Positions 11,426 through 22,900 of a stretch of 64,000 bases of DNA are shown here, in pieces. Positions within the stretch are counted from its first letter, which is position 1; every line of letters starts with the position of its first letter. A program made the translations under genes and the position numbers. This DNA is from Biomphalaria glabrata (Eukaryota > Mollusca > Gastropoda > Planorbidae). Location: NCBI RefSeq assembly GCF_947242115.1, contig NC_074711.1, forward strand, positions 6,191,934 to 6,255,933. The letters are read 5' to 3'. Below the pieces are notes generated by a model that was given only the letters and a program-made list of their open reading frames with translations, was not told the DNA's origin and made no database searches.

Positions 11426-14400
11426 TCAAGTGGCACTAAATATGCTATAGTACATATGTAGAGTAGAAATGTAAAGTTCGGAACCCTTCTGAATTGCCGA
11501 CATGGATGTGCATGTGCGTTTTCTAAACTTGAAGAAAAGGTCTTTCAGTTTATGAAGCTGTTGACTCCATGTCATAATGATCTCACAGATAATGTCTGAT
11601 TGAACCGCGTTTGAGTTTGGTGAAAATAAGAACTGTCCGAAACCAAAACTCAATTTTCTGGTTGATGAACTTTGACGCTGTAGAACAATGGTAGCAGAAT
11701 GCTTTGCATTGGAATGTTCAATAGAGCAATGACTGAACATGTCTGAGTTCAATCGGTCAATACAGCAATGTTGAAGAAGTTCATTTGTTCCTTTCTGAAG
11801 AAAAGTTGCCCTTTGAGTGGACGGATGAAACTTGGTGTTGTCAATGTTGTTGCTCTCTGAGTTGCTTTCAAATTGCAGTACTGGAAATGTCTCAGAAACA
11901 CTGGTAAAGAAATCTGCATGGTCTGTAAACACTTTAGTGTCTTTCACTGTTTGTAGTGTTATGTCATCCAGAGTGATGACCTTTGGAATGTCAATTTGAT
12001 TTGCTGCTGCTATGTCATCCAGAGTGATGACCTTGGGAATGTCATTGTTATTTGATGTCGGTAATGAAACATCTATCTCAGGAATGGGTGTTGATGATGT
12101 TTCTTCTTCTTCCTCAGGAATAGTTGCTAAGCTTGTAAAATTATCAACTTCTGCTTTGATGTCTTCATTATCTGTTTCATGGTAATGTTCAAACATATGA
12201 ACATGAAATACTTTGGTTGACTTGTTGACATTGATTTCATAAAGCAGGTTGGAAATCTTTCTGGTGATGGTAAATGGACCTTGCCATTTGTAAAACAGTT
12301 TGTTACTGAAATCTGGTAACAGTAAATTGACTTGATCTCCTTGAGCAAAATATCTTGATTTCATGTGTTCATGTAATATTCTTTGACTTTCAATGTTCTT
12401 GGTTGTAATGGCTTCTTTAGTTGACTCACATTCTTTCAAATGAGGAATTTTTGTATAAATTTTAGAGTCAAGTTGAACTGTTTTCCTTTTGTCTGTTATA
12501 GCCAAAATTGATTGAAGATAAGTTTCTTTAATTTCTGCTTCTGGTTCTTGAGGCTTGTCTTGATTGTAGCAAGAATTTTCAATGAATACCATAGTATTGG
12601 TAGATAATGATGCAGATGCAGTCTTGTTCAAGTCTTGATGCATGAAGTCATCATGTGTGAAATATGACTTGTCTTGATGGACTTCAGTTTGGCCAGTTAG
12701 AGTTCTTGTATCATTGTTAGAGACTCTGGGCATGTCGTCTTGTTCTTCAAAGTTCAACAATGGACATTCGGGAATTGGAGGTGGACTTATGATCGGTAGG
12801 GATGGGCTTGATGTAACTGGGGGTGTCCATGTTGAGTGTTCTTGATTGTTGCTGGCTACTGGACTAGTAAATGGTTCTGTTGCATTCTGCATAACTTGAG
12901 TAACTGAGGTAGCTATGTGATTATTTTGGCTAACTTGTTCAGGTGCCAAATGTTCTTGTTGTCTGGACATGGATCTTGTCATTACTGCCAAACATTTTTG
13001 ACCTTGCTCTATGGCATTTGTACATTCAGTAAGTTCTTGAGGAGTGCATTCTTTAACTCCTTCTATGTTTCCAATGATTAGGTCCACTGGTAGATTGGGT
13101 GTTACTAATGCTTTTGTTTGACCACTGAAGAATGGTGTAGTAACATAAATGATGGCTTCAGGTAACTTGCTGACAGTTCCGTTGAATGCAGTGACTTGGA
13201 CGTGGTTGCCTGTGAAACGGTTTGCGTGTACGAAGCGTTCATGTACTAATGTGGACGTGCTTCCGGTGTCACGAAGAACTTCCACCTTCTTGTCTCCTAC
13301 AAAGCCTGGATAAAATTTGAGACCATTGGACTTTGCAATGACTGTCATAGTTGAGTGCTCATTGTAATAGCTTCTGTTATATGGGCTTCTGTTTGGCATA
13401 TATTGTGGTCTGGAGTCCTGTGAATGACTTCTGTAGCGAGGTTTGTTATCTGGTTTATTGTTTCCAGGTGCTTTGTTGAGATTGTATTGCTCTCTATTGC
13501 TGTATCTTTGAGTTGGTGATGTGGGTCTATCAAAATTTTGATTTTTTGAGACTGACTGTTTTTTCCAACATTCATGAGTTTGGTGACCCTTTTTATGACA
13601 ATATGAACATTCTGTGGTTCTGCTGCGGCATTGAGACGTGAAATGCCCTAGTTTATGACATTTGTTGCATTTGATTTTGTCATCTGACTTATATCTTGCA
13701 TTTTTGTCTTGAGCAAAACAGACAAAATTTTCTTCAACAGATGGTCTGACTGACTTGTTTGGATATGCTGCTTTATACTGTCTGATGATCTTGGTTAATG
13801 TCTGGATATCAGTAGGATTTCTCTCTATAATGTAGGATTGAATATCTTCTGAGTGAGCATGGGTGATGTTGTCGATAATAATATGTTGACGAAGAGCTTG
13901 GTAACTTTCTTCTATTTTTGCCATGGATACCCATCTATCAAACCACATTGACATATTAGCTACAAAAATTTGAGGATCATCATTTTGCTGTGGCCTTTCA
14001 TTATAGAATTTCTTTCTATAGTTGGCTGAAGTTGCTCCGTATTGGCGCAGTAGAGCTTCCTTGATATCAGAGTAAGTGCTGCGTTCATTGATTGACAGTT
14101 GTGAGCAAATGTTGACAGCTTTGCCAGTCAAGAGGGTAAGGAGTGAGCTCGACCAATGTGCTTCAGGTAGACCGGATGTTGTAGCTATTTCTTCAAATCT
14201 TATGAGATACGAGTCCATATTGTCAATGTTTTCGTTGAAAGCCGATATTTTGTTCATTAATCTGTATTTGTCAAACATATTTGATTGACCTTGAATTGGA
14301 ATGCTTTCTTTATTTTCTTTAATTTGTTTTTCGAATTCCATTTTTTCTTTTTCATGTTGCCTTTGTTTCTCGGCTTCTTGCCTTTGTTTCTCTGCGTCTT

Positions 14401-14644
14401 GCAATTTTTTTTCTTCTAATTGCATGCGTTTTTCAGAATCTTGCCTTTGTTTTTCAGCTTCTTGCCTTTGTTTTTCAGATTCTTGCCTTTGTTTTTCAGC
14501 TTCTTGCCTTTGTTTTTCAGCTTCTTGCTCTTGATATTCTTTCTCTTCTTGTTTCTCTGCCCACTGGTCTGGCTTTGAAATTTGCTTTTCTTTGGCAAAT
14601 TCTATTAATTCGAAGAATCGTTGTGTTCTAGAACTGGAAGCCAT
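11426..14644 (-). CDS. Gag-protease-type open frame of the LTR element
   Basis: A 1072-residue frame belonging to the nested LTR fossil. Order of parts: a repetitive charged coiled coil (QEAEKQRQ-type heptads, residues about 30-110); a capsid-like region (about 125-300) resembling the SCAN-like Gag domain of Gmr1-type Gypsy elements; two zinc knuckles (CNKCHKLGHFTSQC and CSYCHKKGHQTHEC, about 325-365); an aspartic-protease-like region with a DTGST box (about 455-535); a low-complexity linker; and a tail with a KWQGPF motif like the integrase C-terminus (about 770-850). Family knowledge: such proteins build the particle of the element. No host role is implied. Confidence 0.8.
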   Translation of the reverse strand: MASSSRTQRFFELIEFAKEKQISKPDQWAEKQEEKEYQEQEAEKQRQEAEKQRQESEKQRQEAEKQRQDSEKRMQLEEKKLQDAEKQRQEAEKQRQHEKEKMEFEKQIKENKESIPIQGQSNMFDKYRLMNKISAFNENIDNMDSYLIRFEEIATTSGLPEAHWSSSLLTLLTGKAVNICSQLSINERSTYSDIKEALLRQYGATSANYRKKFYNERPQQNDDPQIFVANMSMWFDRWVSMAKIEESYQALRQHIIIDNITHAHSEDIQSYIIERNPTDIQTLTKIIRQYKAAYPNKSVRPSVEENFVCFAQDKNARYKSDDKIKCNKCHKLGHFTSQCRSRTTECSYCHKKGHQTHECWKKQSVSKNQNFDRPTSPTQRYSNREQYNLNKAPGNNKPDNKPRYRSHSQDSRPQYMPNRSPYNRSYYNEHSTMTVIAKSNGLKFYPGFVGDKKVEVLRDTGSTSTLVHERFVHANRFTGNHVQVTAFNGTVSKLPEAIIYVTTPFFSGQTKALVTPNLPVDLIIGNIEGVKECTPQELTECTNAIEQGQKCLAVMTRSMSRQQEHLAPEQVSQNNHIATSVTQVMQNATEPFTSPVASNNQEHSTWTPPVTSSPSLPIISPPPIPECPLLNFEEQDDMPRVSNNDTRTLTGQTEVHQDKSYFTHDDFMHQDLNKTASASLSTNTMVFIENSCYNQDKPQEPEAEIKETYLQSILAITDKRKTVQLDSKIYTKIPHLKECESTKEAITTKNIESQRILHEHMKSRYFAQGDQVNLLLPDFSNKLFYKWQGPFTITRKISNLLYEINVNKSTKVFHVHMFEHYHETDNEDIKAEVDNFTSLATIPEEEEETSSTPIPEIDVSLPTSNNNDIPKVITLDDIAAANQIDIPKVITLDDITLQTVKDTKVFTDHADFFTSVSETFPVLQFESNSESNNIDNTKFHPSTQRATFLQKGTNELLQHCCIDRLNSDMFSHCSIEHSNAKHSATIVLQRQSSSTRKLSFGFGQFLFSPNSNAVQSDIICEIIMTWSQQLHKLKDLFFKFRKRTCTSMSAIQKGSELYISTLHMYYSIFSAT

Positions 14645-15243
14645 ATTTAATTTTTTGTTGTTAGTTTCTTGTATTGGAGCAAAAAGTTCAATATCTGGAT
14701 TTTGGCTTTATCTCAGATATAATAATAATATAGTGACAAAGTTCATGAAGCCTCAATTTGCTAATAAATTCTTGACAGTAGACTTGTAGTTACTGGAGTC
14801 GTATGATTGATATATAGATCTATTGAGCCGATGTACTTTTTACTGGTTTAACAGTTGGTTAAATCTGGTCTTCTGTTTACTTTGTGCTGCACAAATGATT
14901 ATTTACTGGTCTTCTTTGTAATGCCAGTTATTTGATTTACTGGTCTTTTATATTGCCAGTTATTTGCTTTACTGGTCTTTTAATATTGCCAGTTATTTGT
15001 ATATTGGTCTTATTCCTTCTGCCAATTACATATAATAATAGTTTTCGTGAGTTAGACGTAACTCTAACGAAAATCTTTATAAAAGAATTATCGATAACCA
15101 ACTGACCTGTTAAACACAGAAATTCTGTCCTCCGTTAAATAAGAATGAAGTTCCTTTGAAGAGTTTAGAAATAGGTCCTAGATCTTGAATAAATTTCGTT
15201 AAAAGTTGTCCATAAACTTTTATTAGTCGGAGAGTGCCAAATA
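14645..15243. other. Untranslated leader of the LTR element
   Basis: Between the 5' LTR and the long frame on the - strand. It contains repeated words around TTGCCAGTTATTTG (about 14930-15000, ACTGGTCTT...GCCAGTTATTT three times). No gene is seen. Confidence 0.5.
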
Positions 15244-15734
15244 TGTCACAACAACAGATGGTATGATGTGTGTTGTGGTGCCGGGGATTTTACTTGAATT
15301 CAATAGTTAACAAAAATGACGATCTAGAATCACAATTGACGATTCTTTGATAAAACAAAACTCTGGAACTTTATTAAATACAACGTAAGTACAGTTTATG
15401 TACAAATTACAAATCAATGAGCATGGAACATATTACAAAGGCTTTTCAAACAGAGCTCTTAGAAACGTGACTGACTACAAGGACATTATTTATTCGACTG
15501 ACTTTACTTTCTTACTACCGCCAATTCTCTGGCGCTAACCCTTTTCAAAAATGTCTTTGTTTAAATTCAAATCAACCAATAGATTTTAAACATACTAATT
15601 ACGTCCCTTGGGTAAATCCTGACTTGAATGTCAAGTGTCTAAATTTGAGGATTAAATCCCGAGACTCATGTCGAGGGCTTATATTTCTTTCAAAAGTGAA
15701 ATGTACAAACAATTCCATAATGTAATCTGTGACA
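15244..15734 (-). repeat. LTR (right copy, 5' LTR of the element)
   Basis: Same 491 bp as 10118-10608, TGTCACAACA to TCTGTGACA. The duplicated ATCTG target block follows at 15735-15739, after which the LINE reading frame resumes. Confidence 0.93.
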
Positions 15735-15739
15735 ATCTG

Positions 15740-16433
15740 CCTTTTCTAAAGCCAGCCTGGGCTTCAGTGAGTAGGTTATTTGACTCAAGGATCCATGTCA
15801 GCCTTCTATTTATCACTCTTTCCATCAGTTTGCAGGTACAGCTAGTGAGGCTGATGGGACGGTAGCTATCCAGTTTATTTCTTGGCTTGCCGTGCTTTAG
15901 TATAGGGATCATAATGGCTTTTTTCCAGATGTTTGGAATTCTGCCAGATTTCCAGCTAGCATTGAATAATTGTAGCAGTTTTCTTTTGGCTTGAGGACCC
16001 AAGTGAAGAAGCATGTCATTTGATATTTTGTCTGGGCCCGGGGCTTGTTTTGGTTTGAGGACTTTTAGGGATTCATCTAGTTCCTTCATTTTAAGATTAG
16101 TGGTCATTCCCAAGGAGTAAGCTGGATTGTTTTCTTTAAATTTATCTTGGATTTCTGAGTTTACATCTTTATTTCTACTTTCATTAATTTGTATTTGTCC
16201 TACGCTTTGGAAAAACTTAATGAATTCATTTGCTGCTTCTTGGCCTTTCAGGGGTTTGTTGTCCTTTTCTATTACTATAGGAGTTGTTCTGTTTTCTTCC
16301 TGGTTGAGACATTTGGCTATACGCCAGAGTTTGTGGCCATCTCTATCTACGTTTAGTTGTTCTGTAAACATAAGATATCAGAGATAATTTTTATTTGCTT
16401 TTGAAGCCAATCTGTTAAATTTTTCTTAACAAA
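15740..16433 (-). mobile_element. RNase H-bearing LINE, 5' part
   Basis: Continuation of the LINE across the LTR insertion. The - strand frame (16371 down to the junction) shows the front of the reverse transcriptase: APGPDKISNDML, then SYRPISLTSCTCKLMERVI and EAQAGFRKGR. Upstream of the methionine at 16371 the LINE-like reading continues (NRLASKANKNYL) past an in-frame TGA to about 16433. The element is therefore 5'-truncated or decayed there, and no endonuclease domain is seen. Confidence 0.85.
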
Positions 16434-19400
16434 AGTTTATGTGAAAGTTGACATTTTTACAACTTTTTTCCTATAAAAGTTACAACAATGCTGTTTGCTA
16501 CAATAATTTATCATATTATGAAATGTGTACATTTCAAATTTCATTAAATTCTCTTGGCGCACTTTGAAGATATTTGATATTAAAATTAACAAAGAAGGGT
16601 AAAATTTTCTTTTTTAAATAAAATAAAAGTGTTTATGGTTACAACAATCTCACTAATTCTATTGAATTTAGCATGTTAATATATATCTGTGTGCTAAGTT
16701 TGAACTTTGTAGCTTGGCGCACTCTTTAGATATTAATTTTCAAAGTTGATGGTTAAAATCTATTTTTAGTAACAACCAACACTGATTTACTGGAAATGGT
16801 CAATTTCTATCACGAGCTATTTTTAGAAGCACACAGGAATTTTTCATTTAGATTAACTTTTATAGTGTTTGAATGCTAGATTATGGAGAGGGAATGTGTC
16901 TTTATTATAATGACTTTGTAATCTGCAAATTTTAAAGTAAAAGTTTAATTACTTTAAAAAATAATATTAAATATTACAAATTTTTTTTCATATTTTTAGC
17001 TCAGCGAACTAATAATTAATTTTTTTTTTCTGTGTGTTGTTTTTTTCTATTAATATACATGTAAATTAATAGTTAATAAAGGAGTACATTATATTTTTAA
17101 AATGATGAGCTATTATTGCACAAAAATTCAAGTAAAAAATCTTTTAATAACTTCTAAAAAATAGCAAGGTTTCTTTTTTATTTTATTGTCCGAAGCAAGA
17201 AATTTTTCATTTACAATCTAATTTTTAAAGCATTTAAATTAAGGCATTTTAAAATGATTAATTGCCAGTGCTCTACAAAAAGGTTAAAACTGTTTTTTTA
17301 TGAAGTTTATGAAACTTATAGTCATTAAATTTTAGGAAATATTTTTCTGCGCAGTGCTATTTTCATTTATAATTTATAAGAATTATCTATCTGATGCATA
17401 TAAATAGCTATTTAAATACAGTAGAATTATAATTAAACAAAATAAAACACAATACAGATCTCTGATTTGTTTTATTTGTGATTTTTGGGCTCATATGATG
17501 ACAAAATCACATATATATTTTTATTTTTTGTCGAAGGCTTTTTTATATATTAATTAACTTTTTTTCAAAGATTTTATTGCTTGGTCTTATTTTTTAAATT
17601 TATTTTAACAGAATACTGGTTAATGTAAAAGAGTGTGAAGTTTCAACCCCCTATCTTTTTTATAATACAGTTAATTTAAGTTCAACTGTCAGTTGTTTCG
17701 GTCACAGATTTTTTTTTATTTACAAAGGCTAAAGAAGGCTAATTTTTGGTTTGGCCACTTAAAATTTAATAACTTCCCTCACAATTAACTCAGCAATATA
17801 AAATTGGTATCAGTGGAAAGCATTTCTCAAGCTCTATCTAACTAAATATGTTCCATTGCATTGTGATCATTTTGAAATTTTTATCAAAGTACCTAGCTAA
17901 TTATTTACACTCACTTAAAATTAAAACTTAAAAAGTCAAATTAAGTGTAACAGTAACACTGGTCACTGAAAAAGAATTCTAATTATAAAAGTATAGAAAA
18001 TCTACAAATAATATTAATTAAAATAGGGATGTGAAAAAATGTTTAGTTAGATCTAGAATTCTAGATCTATTCGATCTAGATCTACAATCTAAATCTAGAT
18101 CTAGAACTTTATTAAATTTAAACTTAAAATAATATAATAATATAAGTACTTCATTAGTCATTAGTTAGACATGATTAGAGCTAGAGCTTTCCAATGATCA
18201 TTAAAGATGTATATTATTTATTATTATGACTATAAATACTATAATAACTAGATCTGTAGTATAATTTTAACAATCTAGATTTAGATTAGATCTAGAAAGT
18301 TATGATTTTATTGTGTTTTTACCTAACGAAAATGAACATTACATTATGATTAATCCCAATGGAATGCCATGAGATGAGATTTTTTCACAGCCTAAGCAGG
18401 GTTAGGCTAGGCAAGTAAAAAGTTCAAATTGATGATAGATCCAGATCTACTTATTAGTTAAGAAGAGATGTAAAAGTAATAGATCTAGTATTAGTATTAG
18501 TAGTAAATTTATGGCTCACAAAGCTGATTTCATTAGTATTTAGATCTATGTGCTGACCATTTTTTCTATAAAATGTCTGAAAAAAACTCCATAGAGGTCA
18601 GTGTTATTAATTTTTTCTAGTTTATAATCAATGTTGGTGATATGAAAACGAGGAAGAAGAATGTTGGTGATAGATCCGTGTAAAAATTCTTAGAAATATA
18701 GCCAAACACATGTACTATTTATTGTGTGTGTGTGGGGGGGGGAATCAGCATACTCCTTGTCTGTAATGAGTATCCGTAAAAATAAAAATGTTTATTAAAT
18801 ATATATACTTTTAATGCAATATATGTAATTAAATAAATTTAAAAAAAAACTTAGAAGATGAAAATATTCTCCATCATCAAAAGTAAGCGGATTTACTCTT
18901 TTTAGCAATGGTATCTAAACATGTACCGAGCATAATTTATTTCAAACAAAGAGACTTAGATTTATGTAACAGTAAGGAAAAATCTTTATCAAGAAGTTAT
19001 GTCATTTATATATATACTTAATAATATATAGGTCTAGATACATCCAAATTACTTGTGTCATGTTGTGACAGACCTTAGTAACACTTTAGTTTATAACTTT
19101 TATTTTTATTCTTTATTATTGATAGCTAGCCAGGGCATCATCAGTCTAGATCTTATAGCTGCATAGTCACTGTATAGGGCTCGGCTGATTTCTAAAGAAG
19201 TAAAGAAAACGTGGAAGAGAAAAAGGCGAAAGTCAAGAGTAGTAAATGAAGACTAATTTTTATTAAACTTAAACTTACTATAGTCACTAAAGACTATTGA
19301 CCATGTTGTCTATGACGACTCTTACTCTATCGTCTGTGATAAAACTAGGTTTAAGATTAGGACATCAAGATCAGAATTGGTTAATTTTAGTGGCATATTC

Positions 19401-19970
19401 TAGACAGTTTAATATCTGACTCGTAGATACATACATACTTCTATTAGAGTCTTAAGTCCTGATTGTAAGCAATTTTTTCTGTTATTAACTTTTCTTTTTT
19501 TTTTTGTGCTCATTATTAATAGCTCAAGCTGAGTCATAGGTAGGAAAAAAGTATCTAGATCTAGCTAGGATCTCTCTCCCCTGTCTGAGTTGTACTTGCA
19601 CTTTAGACTTTTGCCATGATGATCCTGAGTTTGAATCCTGCCCACTTATATCCATCCTGCATAAAGTTTGAAGCTATGATGTAATAATCTTCTTTTTTGA
19701 AGTCCAAAACTTGTACAACGAAACAAACATAATTATATATCCCACTTGCACCAAGGCGGCCTCACAAGTTTTATTTGTACCAGGTCAATTAATATTATAT
19801 TGTGACCGTATCCCCCCCCCCCTCTAGTCTACTTTTATTCTTGTTGCAGTGTCATGTCCCTAGCATTCTCAATGCATTTAATCCAATCTATTTCATGGAA
19901 ATTGGAAGTCAGGATATATCTGGAAGAATTGATTTGCTTTAAAATAAAAATTTTTTTTCTTTCCCTAAAG
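16434..19970. other. AT-rich sequence upstream of the first recognised NUP107 exon
   Basis: No coding exon is recognised. Diverged copies of a segment containing CTTGGCGCACT and TTACAACAAT occur about 160 bp apart (near 16480-16620 and 16640-16770). Positions 18040-18300 are a TCTAGATC-rich island. The NUP107 promoter and start-codon exon must lie in or beyond this stretch. A short frame at 18618 (MKTRKKNVGDRS before GTGTAA) is a possible first exon, but its donor site is weak. Confidence 0.4.
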
Positions 19971-22900
19971 GCTCCATCTCTTCAATCATTTCTGGAACAA
20001 GGTGATTCACCAGCGCCTCGCCCAGGGGAGACGGGCAAAACATTTAAAAGGAGGAGTTCCAACATAAATCTTCAAAGATGTATGCTCTTTTTTTTTTTAA
20101 ATAATTTTATAATAAGTAGAATTATGATCATTACTATACTCTTTTAACGTAAATATTGTCTTTATACTATTATGTATGTTTATTGTGTTGGAATACTAAC
20201 TTGAGATGAGTTTAATATTTTAAATGCATCAATTAATATGACCATGTTATATTCTTTATAATTCTTCTTCTTTCTATTTGGTTTCCATATATAGCAATCA
20301 AATTACTTGATGAAGCTGTGACACCATATGTGAACAGAGCTGTTAGAACACCCAAAGGGAATTTAAGGGATAGTGGATGTAAGATTGAAATGCAAATTGT
20401 TTTTAATTTTAGTGACTGACATTTAATTTATATATTGATATGCACTGAAAAGAAGTACTGAATTTAACAAAAAATGGACAGTAAAATAAAAACTGGCTTA
20501 CAGTTTTTAAGATGTAATATGTAGGTAGCACTCTCCAGTAGATAAAAACTCCATTCCTTAAGTCTCAAGCTCTTGACGATCAGTTCATTATCCATGAGCC
20601 CTATTGACTAACTCTTTAAAAGTTAATTGGCTATGACTAAGGAAATAGGTAGCACTCTCCAGTAGATGTCAGATAACTCTTCAGGGCTAGATAAATAATA
20701 AATTCCTTGAATCCATATTAAGGATAAAAATTCCATTCCTTAAGTCTCAAGCTCTTGACGATCAGTTCATTATCCATGAGCCCTATTGACTAACTCTTTA
20801 AAAGTTAATTGGCTATGACTAAGCAAATAGGTAGCACTCTCCAGTAGATGTCAGATAACTCTTCAGGGCTAGATAAATAATAAATTCCTTGAATGCATAT
20901 TAAGGATAAAAATTCCATTCTTTAAGTCTCAAGCTCTTGACGATCAGTTCATTATCCATGAGCCCTATTGACTAACTCTTTAAAAGTTAATTGGCTATGA
21001 CTAAGCAAATAGGTAGCACTCTCCAGTAGATGTCAGATAACTCTTCAGGGCTAGATAAATAATAAATTCCTTGAATGCATATTAAGGATAAAAATTCCAT
21101 TCCTTAAGTCGCAAGCTCTTGACGATCAGTTCATTATCCATGAGCCCTATTGACTAACTCTTTAAAAGTTAATTGGCTATAACTAAGCAAATAACTCCTT
21201 CTGTTGCAGTAACTCCTATTCGCCATGAGACTCAGATAGAGTCAGATACTCAAAATTTGTTTCTGTTCACACCAGGAAAGAAAGCTAAATCTGTTCGCTC
21301 ACAAGTAAGTCTAAGGTTTTGTTACTCACACAATACTTGCACACTACCAGAGAAACTCGTATGTCAATTTTTTATATATAGTTTTTTATTTCCAATAACT
21401 GAAAAGTTATAATTGTTCATTGTGATGGCCTACCTCAGTCTGTAAAATATGATAAAAGGTGATCTAGAGTTGGAATCACTACTATACCAAAGTAAGATTT
21501 CAAATCATTAGTTGTGCTACTAAAATATCAAATGCACCAAATGACAGTTAGCTGTCTGTCAATAAACATGAATTAAATCTCATTAACATATGCATGATGC
21601 TTTTTTTTTTTTTCAACAGTATTTAATGTAATAAATGAATAAGATTTTTTAAAAGGTTGCTGTTATCTTTGAATAGCTGATTTGCTCAATCTTGTGAGCT
21701 TCATGCATGTAAGCTGGGATATTAACCACTTAACATTTCTAGTAAAGCTACCCTATATTAATGATGCACAGTGGCTGAGCGGTGAAGCGCTTGGCTTTCA
21801 AAGCGGGGGTCCCGGGTTCGAATCCTGGTGAAGACTGTGGGATTTTTTATTTCAGGACCTTTGGGCGCCTCTGAGTCCACCCAGCTCTAATGGGTATCTG
21901 ACATTAGTTGGGGAAAAGTAAAGGCTGTTTGTCATTGTGCTGGACACATGACACCCTTGTTAACCAAAGGCCATAGAAACAGATGACCTTTACATCATCT
22001 GCCCTTAAGACCACTAGGTCTGAAAGGGGAACTTTACTTTTTTTTTTACCCTATATTGAGTATGTTAAAAATTATTTTAAAAGTCATATAGTCATTTGCC
22101 TTTATTTAATAATAGTGGCGATGTCTTTGATTTCTAAGATTAAGTATGAGTACGGTGTTTTACTTGACTACTCAAACCCAGTTGTGACCTGCTTATTTTT
22201 TCTTATCTTTTGGTGTTGTCCACCAGCAATGTATTTAAGTTTTTCCTCTTCTGCACCTGTCTTCAATAAGGGCTTTTCTCTGGGTCTCAAATGTTTCCTT
22301 CAGAGGCCAGCTGCTTTCCTCTATGCCAGTGAACATAAAATGGCACCTGATCCGTCAAGATGAAATCAAATTATATATTAGTAGATGTAGAAATTTTAAA
22401 GATTGTGTAAAAAGTTGTTTTTATAGTTTAAAATGTTTTTAGCTAAAATTTTAATACAAATGTGTTGTATTTGTGCTAGACATTTGATGATACACAGAAC
22501 ACAACAGCTCTCAGAAATACAACTAATGTTGTATCCTTCAGACAGGAACCAAATTATGAAGGAACAATGACTGTAAGTAGACTGGTATCTAGAAGTTATG
22601 TCTAATGCTGTGAAGGTTATTCTTTTGCTCTGTGTTATATTATAATGTACATGGGAAAGAATCCAAACCTTGCAGCTATACCCAAACATGGGAAAGTTTA
22701 CCCAGAGGGAAAAATTAGGAGCTTGAATTAGGCTGCTGATCTCAAACTAACGGTTATTTGATGTTTATTTCTTTCAGCTGTGTGTGTGTATGAGAGGGTG
22801 TGGGCGACACTGACCAATATTCATATATGTATATAAATGAAACCTATTTTGAGATCATGCATGTTTTCTTGTCATTTTTGCTCTTCTTAACAATACCCCA

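Larger units (their letters stand above)
10118..15734 (-). mobile_element. Ty3/Gypsy-like LTR retrotransposon fossil nested in a LINE
   Basis: A 5617-bp element with two 491-bp terminal repeats and a 5-bp target duplication (ATCTG), inserted into the LINE that continues on both sides. Parts seen, in - strand order: 5' LTR, a TGG-starting primer-binding-like site just inside it (TGGCACTCTCCGAC), a gag-protease-type frame ending in an integrase-tail-like region, a polypurine tract and the 3' LTR. The two LTRs look identical by eye, so the insertion is recent. The copy is shorter than a full autonomous element and looks broken (about one large break); I treat it as a non-autonomous fossil. Confidence 0.9.

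Noticed and set aside
19854-20147. Start of NUP107 at the methionine at 19854
   Set aside because: The frame crosses a pyrimidine-rich acceptor (TTTCCCTAAAG at 19970), and the residues before the exon look like intron translation. It could only apply if the intron were retained.
20523-21190. CRISPR or satellite centromere candidate
   Set aside because: Fewer than four 182-bp copies confined to one intron, with no spacers.
21760-21840. A genuine tRNA gene
   Set aside because: A and B box-like motifs are present, but a proper cloverleaf with acceptor stem is not evident and the sequence runs on into a SINE body found elsewhere in the window.
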